Notes under the pieces: model-generated
Database searches by the model: none
What the model saw: only the letters and a program-made list of their open reading frames with translations
Told to the model about the DNA's origin: nothing
Made by a program: the position numbers and the translations under genes
Shown: one piece after another, positions 49,598 through 57,661 of the stretch
Layout of the letters: each line of letters opens with the position of its first letter
Numbering within the stretch: the stretch's first letter is position 1
Origin: Aurantiochytrium sp. KH105
Lineage: Eukaryota; Sar; Bigyra; Thraustochytrida; Thraustochytriidae
Direction: 5' to 3'
Length of the DNA stretch: 64,000 bases
NCBI GenBank assembly: GCA_003116975.1
Contig: BGKB01000161.1
Coordinates: forward strand, 100,599-164,598

Positions 49598-49962
49598 AAT
49601 TGAACACCATCTCGTCACTATTAGAGATTTCTCTCGGCCACCCTCTCTGCAAGGAACGAAATCTCATGTTGTGTGTGTGTGTGATACAAGCGTTACAACA
49701 TCATCACCAACAGCAGCAGCATCGGATGAATCCTATGCTTGAAACAGAGTTCTGCCCTGATCAATTTCTCGAGTCTAAAAAGTCTAGCCATTTTCATTTA
49801 TTCGATGACCCAAGGGCCCCTGTCTATGTTTATCTATGCCTATCTAAGCCTAGACCTAGGCCTTCCTACTATGTTCTGTCAGCGTATCGCAGGTAGACCC
49901 GTCACTCTTGTATGAGGTTCGCAGTCGCTGCCGCAAGGGGCCAAAGCTTCTCCTTCTTTTTC
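49598..49962. other. Convergent intergenic region, nothing recognised
   Basis: 365 bp between alcohol dehydrogenase and APRT. It has a short GT run near 49673-49683 and a CAGCAG run near 49709-49721. 3' UTR-like. Confidence 0.5.
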
Positions 49963-50733
49963 CTACTTGTCGGCCGCAGGTTCGCCAGCAAGCGTCAATA
50001 GATCCTCTTCGACAATTGACAAAATGTTGGTGTCCCCAAACCCCTTTTCTTCGAGCAGACGACGTGCCCCGAGCGCCTTGATCTCAATGACGCAGGCGAG
50101 TTCCGTGCAAACGCCTCCAAGTCGCTTGACAAGCTCCAGCGCAGCCAGCGCGGTGCCGCCAGTGGCTACGAGGTCGTCAATGACGACGACTCGCTGGCCT
50201 GGCTTGACGGCGTCGACAGGGACGCAGAGACGGTCCTGGCCGGACTCATACTCCTTGCCGTACTTTTCGCCAGTGATGCTGTTGGGCAGCTTGCCTTCCT
50301 TGCGCACCATGAAGAAGGGCTTATTGAGCCGCAGCGCGACGGGCGGGCCAAGAATGAAGCCGCGCGCGTCGAGGCCGCAGATGGAGTCGAACTCGAGGTC
50401 CCTGAGGTGGTCCGCGAAGAGCGTGATGACCTCCTCGAAGACCTCGGGGTGCTTGAGGAAGCCGCCAATGTCGTAGAAGCGCTCGATGCCCTTGAAGGCG
50501 AAGTACGGCGTCACCGCAGCCACCCTCTGGCGGGCCTCCTGGAGCCGCGCCTCGGACAGCTTCGCGCCCGCCGAGGCCTGCTTCCGCCGCTGCCACCGAG
50601 CGCCCGCCGCGAAGGCGAGCGCCACGGCCGCGGCCGCCGCGGCCGCCGTGGCCGCGGTGGCGGCCCCGAGGCCCGCGTGCGAGGCCGGGCACGCGGAGGT
50701 CGAGGTGGCGGCGGCAGACCCGGTCGAGGCCAT
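49963..50733 (-). CDS. APRT: Adenine phosphoribosyltransferase with N-terminal hydrophobic segment
   Basis: A 256-residue APRT. It converts adenine and PRPP to AMP in purine salvage. The core (about 65-256) has TPYFAFKGIERFYDIGGFLKHPEVF near its start, the adenine-side FDSICGLDARGFILGPPVAL, and the PRPP-binding VVVIDDLVATGGT at 182-194. The length of the core is normal. Ahead of it lie 60 extra residues with a run of Ala and Val (about 24-47) that could be a membrane anchor or part of a targeting signal. The only usable ATG is at 50733. It overlaps the start codon of the divergent + strand ORF at 50732. An upstream exon cannot be excluded. The first 83 codons of the longer open frame are Ser/Ala-rich and ATG-free. 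Confidence 0.9.
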   Translation of the reverse strand: MASTGSAAATSTSACPASHAGLGAATAATAAAAAAAVALAFAAGARWQRRKQASAGAKLSEARLQEARQRVAAVTPYFAFKGIERFYDIGGFLKHPEVFEEVITLFADHLRDLEFDSICGLDARGFILGPPVALRLNKPFFMVRKEGKLPNSITGEKYGKEYESGQDRLCVPVDAVKPGQRVVVIDDLVATGGTALAALELVKRLGGVCTELACVIEIKALGARRLLEEKGFGDTNILSIVEEDLLTLAGEPAADK

Positions 50734-51169
50734 GGTGGCGGCGCCGCTGCAGGAGCTCGCGCGCGAGTTCGCGTGCGGCGCGGCGCACGCGCTGCGGCTG
50801 GGCGCGCGGGCCGCGGACGGGCTGGCGACCTTCGGGCTCACGGCGCTCACGCGCGACGTGCTGCGCGCGCTGGGCTCCGGGCGGCTGGCGGCGGCGCTGA
50901 TCGGGCTCTGCCTGGCGCTGGCGCTGGCCGAGCGCCTCTTTTCAGCGCGCGCGCTGCTGCTCGCCGCCGCCGCCGCCAAGCTCGCCGCCGCCTACGCGCT
51001 GCTCTCCGCGGCGCTGCTGCTCCCGCTGCCCGACGCCCCCGCCGCGCGCGCCGCCGCCGCCACGGCCGCCTGCTTCATGGCCGGCATGCTCACGCCGCCG
51101 GTGCTCGTCGCCCGCCGCGAGGACGCCGCCGCCGCCAAGCTCGCCGGGGACGCGCTCCCGCCGCCGTGA
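50732..51169 (+). CDS. Small membrane protein, overlaps APRT start
   Basis: A 145-residue ORF with three or four hydrophobic stretches (about 49-68, 72-93 and 101-125) and Ala/Leu-rich composition. Third positions are almost all G or C, and hydrophobic helices are broken by turns in a plausible way, so it looks coding. The region is locally very GC-rich, so a chance frame is possible. It begins at the same CATG that supplies the APRT start on the other strand. If both are genes, the transcription starts must lie inside each other's sequence. No family recognised. Confidence 0.5.
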   Translation: MVAAPLQELAREFACGAAHALRLGARAADGLATFGLTALTRDVLRALGSGRLAAALIGLCLALALAERLFSARALLLAAAAAKLAAAYALLSAALLLPLPDAPAARAAAATAACFMAGMLTPPVLVARREDAAAAKLAGDALPPP

Positions 51170-51634
51170 ACGCTCTCTCTCTCGCCAGGAGGCCGCCCGG
51201 GCTCGCGTGCGTGGCATGGCACGGCTTGGCATGGCTTGGCATGGCATGGCATGGCATGGCATGGCATGGCGTGGCATAGATAGCATGGCGCGGCGTGGCG
51301 TGATGAAGAATGAGATGAGCAAGAAAAAGAGCAATCTTGGGCTGTTGTTATACCGTGACGTGGGACCTCAGCCGATCCTTCGAGTTCGCGCCGCACGTGG
51401 CCGTGGTGGGAAAGGAGATAGGTGAACTGGTCGGAAGTTTTATATCTTACGTAGTACTATGAACGAGGGTTGTGCCCTTTGATACTAGATTGTCACACAT
51501 GCAAACAAGAAACATCTGCAAGCTTTTCCAACTGTTCTGGGAAACCAGGATGTATACAGGAAGAACTCTTGTGCCAACCTGTGAGTGGATGAACCAGGGT
51601 GTCTTGTCTGTCTACCAGTCAGTCGATGAATATG
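51170..51634. other. Intergenic region with a pentanucleotide repeat
   Basis: 465 bp. The first 110 bp hold a (GGCAT)n-type repeat, listed separately. The rest is unremarkable and probably the 3' UTR of the gene leaving at 51635. Confidence 0.5.
51211..51276. repeat. (GGCAT)n pentanucleotide repeat
   Basis: About ten units of GGCAT with GGCTT and GGCGT variants, starting 42 bp after the small membrane-protein ORF. Confidence 0.9.
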
Positions 51635-53320
51635 TTAATCTTGCGCTTGCTGCGCCGCAAGTCGAAGGCGGCGGTTTTCCTCTTGCAGACTTGCGAGCTT
51701 CTCGTGCAGCTCTCGCGTTGATGATTCGTGCAGCGAGGCCCACGCCCGAATCTCTTGCGATGATGCAGCCGAAAGTTCGTCTACCTCCTTGAGAAAGTCA
51801 AGCTTTTGCTGCTCAAAGCCCTCGCGCTCCTGCACCAGCGTGAAAATCATTTGATCTTTGAGACGCAGTTGGTCTCGAAGCTTGGCTGTCTCTTCGGCCA
51901 TCAACTTCTTGTCTGCCATCTCGTTGGGCAAGCTCGCCTTGTCATCAAGAATGCGACGCACGTGCTCAAGGCTATCCCGTTCGGCACTCGTGTCGTCAGA
52001 AGCGCCCCCCTCTGCTCGATGTGTGGCCACCCCGGCCACATCTGCGTAGGGTGCGTCAATGATTTTCTGGGCGGCGTTCTGGAACTCTTGAAAGAGATTG
52101 ACAAAGTCGCGCATTACAACTGGATGGGGGAATCGCTCTTGGTCGCGAAAGGAAGCCTGTGCGCGCTCGCGCTGCCGCCGAAATGAAGCAAGAGACGGAT
52201 CCTCCGAGGAGTCCAGCTCCGCGGGGCCTGCCAGCCCAATCGACATCGCGCTGCTGTAGTGCGAGCTCGCAAAGGGGTCCATGCGAAGGGCGTCACGCGG
52301 ACGTGGGCCGGCAGCCAAGTACTGAAACTGACTGACTTTTTCCAGCACCTTGCGGTGTTTATTCGCGACGCGTTCAAGCTCTCCGCATCGAGATTCCGCT
52401 TTTTCGTTCAGTCGCTCAATCATGCTTTCTGCCTCTGCTCGGGTCGCCGCTTCAATTTTGCTCGCGCGTTGTCGGATCTCTCGTTTTGCAAGGTGAATTT
52501 GCTCAAGCATGTGGACCTCCGCCTCGATCCGTGGCGCAAGGGTAGCCTCCAGAAGCGTTTGGAGGTGCAAGAAGTCCCTGCGAAGGAGCGCAGTTGCGCT
52601 GTCCCCGTATTCTGCCGGGAGCGCGGAAAGCTGGGGCAATGGGCTCTTGTATGAATGTGCGGATTCCTTGACAGCAGCATCCCAAGAAGAGGAAGAAGAT
52701 GATGATGATGATGACGACGATGGCATCGACGATGCAGACGGAGGCCGGGAGACGGGTTTGCTTTCTGACGCATATGATGTGCCATCTGCGAATCGGACAG
52801 TGCGCGACCTGGGAAGACTGGGGGCGCCGTAATCTTCTGCCAAGTGCTCCGTCATTTCGTTGCGCGCCAGATGGTCGTGAAAGATGCGTTGGAAGGCCTC
52901 TTTGGAGATACGTCCAGACTTGTCTGCGTCGTATTGCTCAAAGAGCATACCGGCTTCAAATTGGGCTTGCGGATCAAGCGGAGCCGTTACTGGGCGCGAG
53001 GGTTGCACTGCTGGAAGAGAAACGCGCAAATCGCGAAGCATAGCAGCAAATTGATCCTGGGTCATGGTTTTGGACTCGGGGTCACAATACCTTGTAAACG
53101 CGCGTCCGTGCTCGAAAAAGGTGCCTGTACCCTCTCCAAGTTGCTGCTGCTGATCTTTGTTTTCATCGCTTCCTTCGTGTGATTTATCTTTGGAAGACGA
53201 CGACGACGACGAGGACGATTTATCGCGCTTTGACGACGACGAGGACGACTTCGACTTGGACTTTGACTTGGACGAGGACGACCCACTTTCCTTTTTGCGC
53301 GACGACGACGAGGATGCCAT
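51635..53320 (-). CDS. Ser-rich protein with degenerate EF-hand and coiled coil
   Basis: A 561-residue protein. The N-terminus is a Ser/Lys tract (about 1-60). An EF-hand pair-like region follows (about 75-160): FTRYCDPESKTMTQDQF, then MLFEQYDADKSGRISKEAF. In the second loop position 12 is Ala rather than Glu or Asp, so calcium binding is doubtful. Next is a Ser run, then long coiled coil (about 240-340 and 440-561; ADKKLMAEETAKLRDQLRLKDQM). Such proteins are common at basal bodies and cytoskeletal structures, but no family is recognised. I chose the ATG at 53320. The open frame runs 198 codons further upstream from a GTG as GC-biased sequence. Confidence 0.75.
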   Translation of the reverse strand: MASSSSSRKKESGSSSSKSKSKSKSSSSSSKRDKSSSSSSSSSKDKSHEGSDENKDQQQQLGEGTGTFFEHGRAFTRYCDPESKTMTQDQFAAMLRDLRVSLPAVQPSRPVTAPLDPQAQFEAGMLFEQYDADKSGRISKEAFQRIFHDHLARNEMTEHLAEDYGAPSLPRSRTVRFADGTSYASESKPVSRPPSASSMPSSSSSSSSSSSSWDAAVKESAHSYKSPLPQLSALPAEYGDSATALLRRDFLHLQTLLEATLAPRIEAEVHMLEQIHLAKREIRQRASKIEAATRAEAESMIERLNEKAESRCGELERVANKHRKVLEKVSQFQYLAAGPRPRDALRMDPFASSHYSSAMSIGLAGPAELDSSEDPSLASFRRQRERAQASFRDQERFPHPVVMRDFVNLFQEFQNAAQKIIDAPYADVAGVATHRAEGGASDDTSAERDSLEHVRRILDDKASLPNEMADKKLMAEETAKLRDQLRLKDQMIFTLVQEREGFEQQKLDFLKEVDELSAASSQEIRAWASLHESSTRELHEKLASLQEENRRLRLAAQQAQD

Positions 53321-53883
53321 GTTTGTTTCCGGGAGCGGGGCAAGGGATTCGTCTGCGTCCCCCCCGCGCTCGCCCCTGCGCACTGCACCGCGCCGCGCCG
53401 CACCGCGTCGCGCCGCGCCGCGCCCGTCCAGCCCAGCTTGCCCAGGCAGGCTCTGCTCTGCTCTGCTGCTTTCTCGCCGCGCTCTAACCGTTCGCCCGCG
53501 TGGTCGCGTGCAGCGCTGTCTCTGCACCACGCGTGGGGGGTGCGGATTGATCGGTTCACCAGACCCCGCGCATGCACCAAATCGTCGGTTTACCCGTCCG
53601 GCATATCTTTGCCGACTCGGGGAAACCCATTTGCGTTGCCCTTCTTGCGGAGAAAGCATGAGGGCGTTACAGTGACGGAAGAACTCGGCCCTGGGGGCCC
53701 ACGCTTGCCGAGTCGCAGAGCTCCAACCACCGCGGCGAAGACGAGGACGAGCACGCGGACGAGCACGAGCACAAGGCCTTCGCGAGAGCGAGAAGCTTTG
53801 TGCACAAGACAAAGGCAAAATAATCAAAGGCCGGAATCCGGAAACGAAGCCTGCGCGTGGAAGGAGGACGTCCCCCCATCGTG
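53321..53883. other. Divergent intergenic region
   Basis: 563 bp between two genes read in opposite directions. It holds a GCCGCGCCGCACCGC-type repeat near 53385-53425 and a GAGCA-type repeat on the - strand at 53450-53470. No supported ORF. Confidence 0.5.
53450..53470 (-). repeat. Short GAGCA-type repeat in leader (- strand)
   Basis: Three GAGCA units when read on the - strand, about 130-150 bp upstream of the EF-hand/coiled-coil gene start. Confidence 0.8.
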
Positions 53884-54357
53884 ATGGACCCCAACCCGCA
53901 GCACCAGACGGCAAACACGGCGGGCGCGCAAATCTTCACGATGATGAACGCCATGACGAATTCCACCTCGCTCGTGGGCAGCCTGATGGCAAGACTAGAG
54001 GAGATGTTTCGCATGTTGGCGGCAGACGAGGCCCGCGGGCGAGGCGTCTTCAGACTCGTGGAAGGGATGCGGGGCCTGCTCGGCAAATCCCTCGCGCACA
54101 CAGACAGCAGGATCGACCGGCTCGAACTGGCACTTCAAAAAGTCCAGGCTCAGGCCACCGCCACAGACTGCGAGAACGCCAGACTTCGTGAGCGGGTCGC
54201 GGCCTCGGAAAAACGAACCGCGCAGCTCGAGCGCGAGCTTAAACGCCAACGCGAAGTCTTGGCACCGAAACCACCGTTGCATCCCCAAAAGGTCTCCAAC
54301 CCCAATTCTCCCGGAAGCCCACGACGTGCCAGCCGCGAGCGTCGACGCATCATTTAG
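53884..54357 (+). CDS. Small coiled-coil protein
   Basis: A 157-residue protein. An N-terminal helix has Met-rich sequence (about 17-42: IFTMMNAMTNSTSLVGSLMARL). A coiled coil follows (about 80-125: DRLELALQKVQAQATATDCENARLRERV). The C-terminus is basic and Ser/Pro-rich. I took the ATG at 53884. The frame extends 9 codons upstream to a GTG. No family recognised. Its position beside two EF-hand proteins does not by itself define a function. Confidence 0.6.
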   Translation: MDPNPQHQTANTAGAQIFTMMNAMTNSTSLVGSLMARLEEMFRMLAADEARGRGVFRLVEGMRGLLGKSLAHTDSRIDRLELALQKVQAQATATDCENARLRERVAASEKRTAQLERELKRQREVLAPKPPLHPQKVSNPNSPGSPRRASRERRRII

Positions 54358-54697
54358 CTTGTACACATCGCATTCCCTTGGCCTATTTGATTGAATCAAA
54401 CGCGTCGTCTTGCACGACTGACCCCGGTGACGCCTGCTCGCTGGTGAATACTAAAAATGACCCAGAATCCATGTATATCGTCTATCCTGCTTGTTTCTTT
54501 TTCCATTCTTTACCAAGATCGTCCAAACCCTAGGCCCAGGAGTGAAGGAAGCAGAGAATACTTTGAGACAGGGAGAGAATAAACAATTGGGAATGTACTG
54601 CACGTACCGCTGTGTACGCCCCGGGGTAAAATTTGAAAAACCAGCATAAGAGAAGAAGATCGACGCCGGAGCATGAACTCAGCTCGTGGAATGTAGC
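54358..54697. other. Convergent intergenic region, nothing recognised
   Basis: 340 bp between two genes read towards each other. It should hold both 3' UTRs and shows no notable element. Confidence 0.5.
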
Positions 54698-55771
54698 TCA
54701 CGGAAGAAAAGGCGCTCTTGTTCTACGACGAGCGCGCAGCTTGCTGCCCCCCTGAGCTTTTGCGATACTTTTTTCAAAATTGCGACGATTGTAATACGCA
54801 AAAGCAAACTCTGGAAAGGACAAGGAACCGTCACCATTTGGATCAAAGTAGCGAAAGATCTCGGCCACGTCCGCATCTGAGACCTGAAGTTGTAGACCAT
54901 CTTGCAGAACTTCCGTAAACTCTTGCTGAGAAATGCGCTGGTCTCCGTCCTCATCAAACTGACGAAAGACATCTTCGAGTTTGACGCCCGCGGCTGCTGT
55001 ACGAATGCGGTCCATCGTGAGACGAAATCGATCGACAGCAGTCCGGCGGCGAAACACGCGTCGCGCAGTTCCTCGAAGCCTCTCTGGATTCAAGAGGTGA
55101 TGCAGTACCTCTTTGAAGTCAATGTGGCCATCCTCATTTTCATCCATGTGTCGCACAAGTGCCGTTGTCTCGGCGCTTGTGAGTGTGACGCCAAGTTGCG
55201 TCTTGAGAGCGCGGCGGAATGTTGTTTCGTCCATCGCCTCACCCTCGAACCCGCGGAGGTCCATTTGTTGCGCTTCAAGCAGTTTCTCGGCAACGTCCCG
55301 CATCTTGTTCAGCGCTGACTCCATTGGCTTGAGCTTGGTCATCTCACCCTCATCTTCGTCCTCGCTCTCACCGTGACCTCGGCAGCGCTGGCTGTATTGC
55401 TCACGTCTCCGGCGTTGGGCAAGTGCCAGCTTCTTGTCCCTTCGAAGTTTCGCTTCTGCGCTCGCCTCAATTCTGTCCGCGGCACGTGCGGCAAGGAGAT
55501 CACTGATACCGCCGAGATCGTCAAAGCTTGATTCAAAGAGTGATTTAGGCGCGCCAAACGCCTTGCGCTCACGTTGAAGAAGCGCCTGGGTCGCAGGCGG
55601 ACCTGTCCGTGTCGGGATCGTCGGCGTCGTCACAAGTACGAGTTCTGCTGCTGACTTCGAGGAGGCCAGTGCCGGAAACTGCTGCATCACACGTCGTCCA
55701 TCTGCATCTTGGCGTCGTTGGCCCCGTTTTCTGTACCTTTCGAGCGCCTCGAGAGACCCTGTTTTCCGCAT
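54698..55771 (-). CDS. EF-hand calcium-binding protein with helical N-terminus
   Basis: A 357-residue protein with three canonical EF-hand loops in the C-terminal half: DENEDGHIDFKE, DEDGDQRISQQE and DPNGDGSLSFPE (position 6 is Gln in the second). All keep the bidentate Glu at position 12. A degenerate fourth is suggested by DETTFRRALKTQLG just before. The N-terminal 170 residues are charged and probably helical, with LEALERYRKRGQRRQDADG and a K/R-rich segment. The calmodulin-like C-half and long basic N-half recall cytoskeletal or flagellar EF-hand proteins. The first ATG (55771) follows 20 codons open from a TTG. Calcium binding is very likely, the target unknown. Confidence 0.85.
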   Translation of the reverse strand: MRKTGSLEALERYRKRGQRRQDADGRRVMQQFPALASSKSAAELVLVTTPTIPTRTGPPATQALLQRERKAFGAPKSLFESSFDDLGGISDLLAARAADRIEASAEAKLRRDKKLALAQRRRREQYSQRCRGHGESEDEDEGEMTKLKPMESALNKMRDVAEKLLEAQQMDLRGFEGEAMDETTFRRALKTQLGVTLTSAETTALVRHMDENEDGHIDFKEVLHHLLNPERLRGTARRVFRRRTAVDRFRLTMDRIRTAAAGVKLEDVFRQFDEDGDQRISQQEFTEVLQDGLQLQVSDADVAEIFRYFDPNGDGSLSFPEFAFAYYNRRNFEKSIAKAQGGSKLRARRRTRAPFLP

Positions 55772-56613
55772 CTTCGAACCAATCAAAGCTCGCTCTCTGT
55801 CTGGCCCGTCTGCCTTGTTCTTTTGTTGCAAGGTTTTTCTTCCTTGACAAGGTCCTCGATATCGAAACGCTGCAGCTGCGCAGAAAAGTGCGACTTCGTT
55901 GCAAAGTTTATTCCTGACGCGGATGCCGCGCTCCCACGAGCTTCTACGCGCCTCACGAGTCTCGCAAAATCTCGAGACTCCGTGCTTTGTGTTGCTATTG
56001 CGGCTGTTGCTGCAAACCCTCCATGGATAGATCCGTTCATGGTTTTTCCGGGCTGCCCGAGTTCTCTCCTTAGTCTTCTGCCCCTCCTTTTACCACTGTT
56101 TGCTAACATGTCTTTATCCAGACCAAAGCGTCTAACTTTACATTCTTACCCTCTCATTATCACTACGAAACAAATGTGTAGTGGTGCCAGTGGACAAAGT
56201 AGAGTGTACCTATCAGTGGTGTCAGTGGCGCTTTGTAGGCATTACATTTAGTTTTTCCGAGTCTAAACTATTGCAGTGGAGAGGTCTGACAGTGGGAGAT
56301 CTGCCGACGGCCGCACAAGCAGTCAAAGTCCCAACCAAGGAGGCAGGTCGCGCCCGCTTTGCTGCCGTCGCCGCCGCTAGCCCGAGCCGTCGCCCGCGCC
56401 CGCCGCGCGCCAGAGACACGCCCCGCGTCTCCGCGCCGCGCCGCGCCCCGCCCCGCCGCGCGCCCGCCCGCGCCGCGCGCCTGCTCCGGCCGGCACGCGC
56501 TTCCTGGCTGGCGACCCTTTTCTTGGCGAAGCCGAACAGAGCGTGCCTTAGCTTAGCTACTGCGGCGGACGCAGAAGGCGCACGAGCGCGCAGACCAGGA
56601 GGAGTTAGGCAAG
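55772..56613. other. Divergent intergenic region, mostly GC-rich leader
   Basis: 842 bp. The part next to VMA9 (56340-56560) is very GC-rich with GCCGCGCC-type runs. The middle is AT-richer and holds imperfect GTGGTGCCAGTGG-like repeats near 56180-56232. No supported ORF. Confidence 0.5.
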
Positions 56614-56859
56614 ATGGCGAACATGGCGCCGCTCGGGATCGGTCTCGTGACCTTCTTGGCGATTGGTATCGTCATGTGCATGATCAGCCAAGGCCTGCGT
56701 GCTGCAGGCAAGCTGTCTGCAGGTGAGGCGAGCCTCATGAGCTTTCTCGTCGGCCTCGGCGGGGTGTGCATGTGGATGATGTGGTCCATGACCTGGCTTT
56801 CTCAGGTAAACCCCATCTTGTTTCCCGAGGCGACGAATTACTCAGCAGGTGGCCATTGA
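56614..56859 (+). CDS. VMA9: V-type H+-ATPase subunit e
   Basis: An 81-residue membrane protein with two hydrophobic helices (about 6-27 and 40-63). It ends in WLSQVNPILFPE, which matches the C-terminal LxQLNPLxGP segment of subunit e of the V0 sector. Subunit e is needed for assembly of the proton pump in endomembranes. The length and two-helix topology fit the family. The VCMWMMW pattern before that segment also suits it. The ATG at 56614 is the first usable one. Confidence 0.9.
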   Translation: MANMAPLGIGLVTFLAIGIVMCMISQGLRAAGKLSAGEASLMSFLVGLGGVCMWMMWSMTWLSQVNPILFPEATNYSAGGH

Positions 56860-57572
56860 TTATTTGTTATGCGGCAAGGCGATTTCATCTACCCTTTCCC
56901 TTTTCCTTCTCGTAACCCCCACCCCCTCACCCTTCCACCTCTTCAAGGACTCTTTTTGCATGAATAAAATGAACCACTCGTTTCTTTATCAGTTTCATCA
57001 CGTCACCAAGAGAACAAAAGATGTCTTCGCAACCTGTTCAAGACCGAACTTGTCTTTTCTTTCGCAGCGGCTGTGGCCAATCATGTTGTTTTGAATGGTT
57101 CGAGATTATCGTGATTCCTTTGTCAGTTCCAATTTCGCAACCAAGAGAATTTTACAATGGCTTCCCGATCTCAAACAAAACCAATCTCGTCTTCCTCGCT
57201 CAGCTGTTGTTTTTAAAGAGAGAATCAAGGTGATTGTGGTTCCTATATCACTAAAAATCAAACTTGTCTTCCTCTCCCGGCGGTTGTGACTGATGATGCA
57301 ATATTGAAAGAATCAGGTTGACTTTGGATCGCGCTCACGTAGACTAAATTTTTGCGCGGACGAGCACTTGCTTCAATTCGCATGAAACAAGATCAGCCAT
57401 CTGCTCGCATTCCGTCGGGCTGACAGTCTGGCCTGCGGCTTGTTTGATCGTGAGGCATCTCAAGGCTGCGGCTGAAAAGATCATTAAAACTTCAATTTCT
57501 GGATGCCACCTTTCTCCGTGTTTCGATTGCTAAGTTGGTTGGTTGTGAGACGCAGACGACATACGTGTCAAC

Positions 57573-57603
<31 letters not shown>

Positions 57604-57661
57604 GACAAAACAAGATTTTCCCCACTCGAATACTACGCTCGCAAGTAGGCGTACGAAAAGC
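56860..57661. other. Convergent intergenic region
   Basis: 802 bp between VMA9 and the first acyl-CoA synthetase. It holds an (AAAAC)n microsatellite and three weakly similar CTTGTCTTCCTC/GGCTGTTGT-like units at about 57046, 57183 and 57261. No gene recognised. Confidence 0.5.
57576..57603. repeat. (AAAAC)n microsatellite
   Basis: Five AAAAC units, 60-85 bp past the stop of the first acyl-CoA synthetase (- strand). Confidence 0.9.

Noticed and set aside
57046-57300. Three weakly similar CTTGTCTTCCTC/GGCTGTTGT units in the VMA9 downstream gap
   Set aside because: Spacing is uneven (about 137 and 78 bp) and similarity is patchy, so I could not call it a tandem repeat with confidence.
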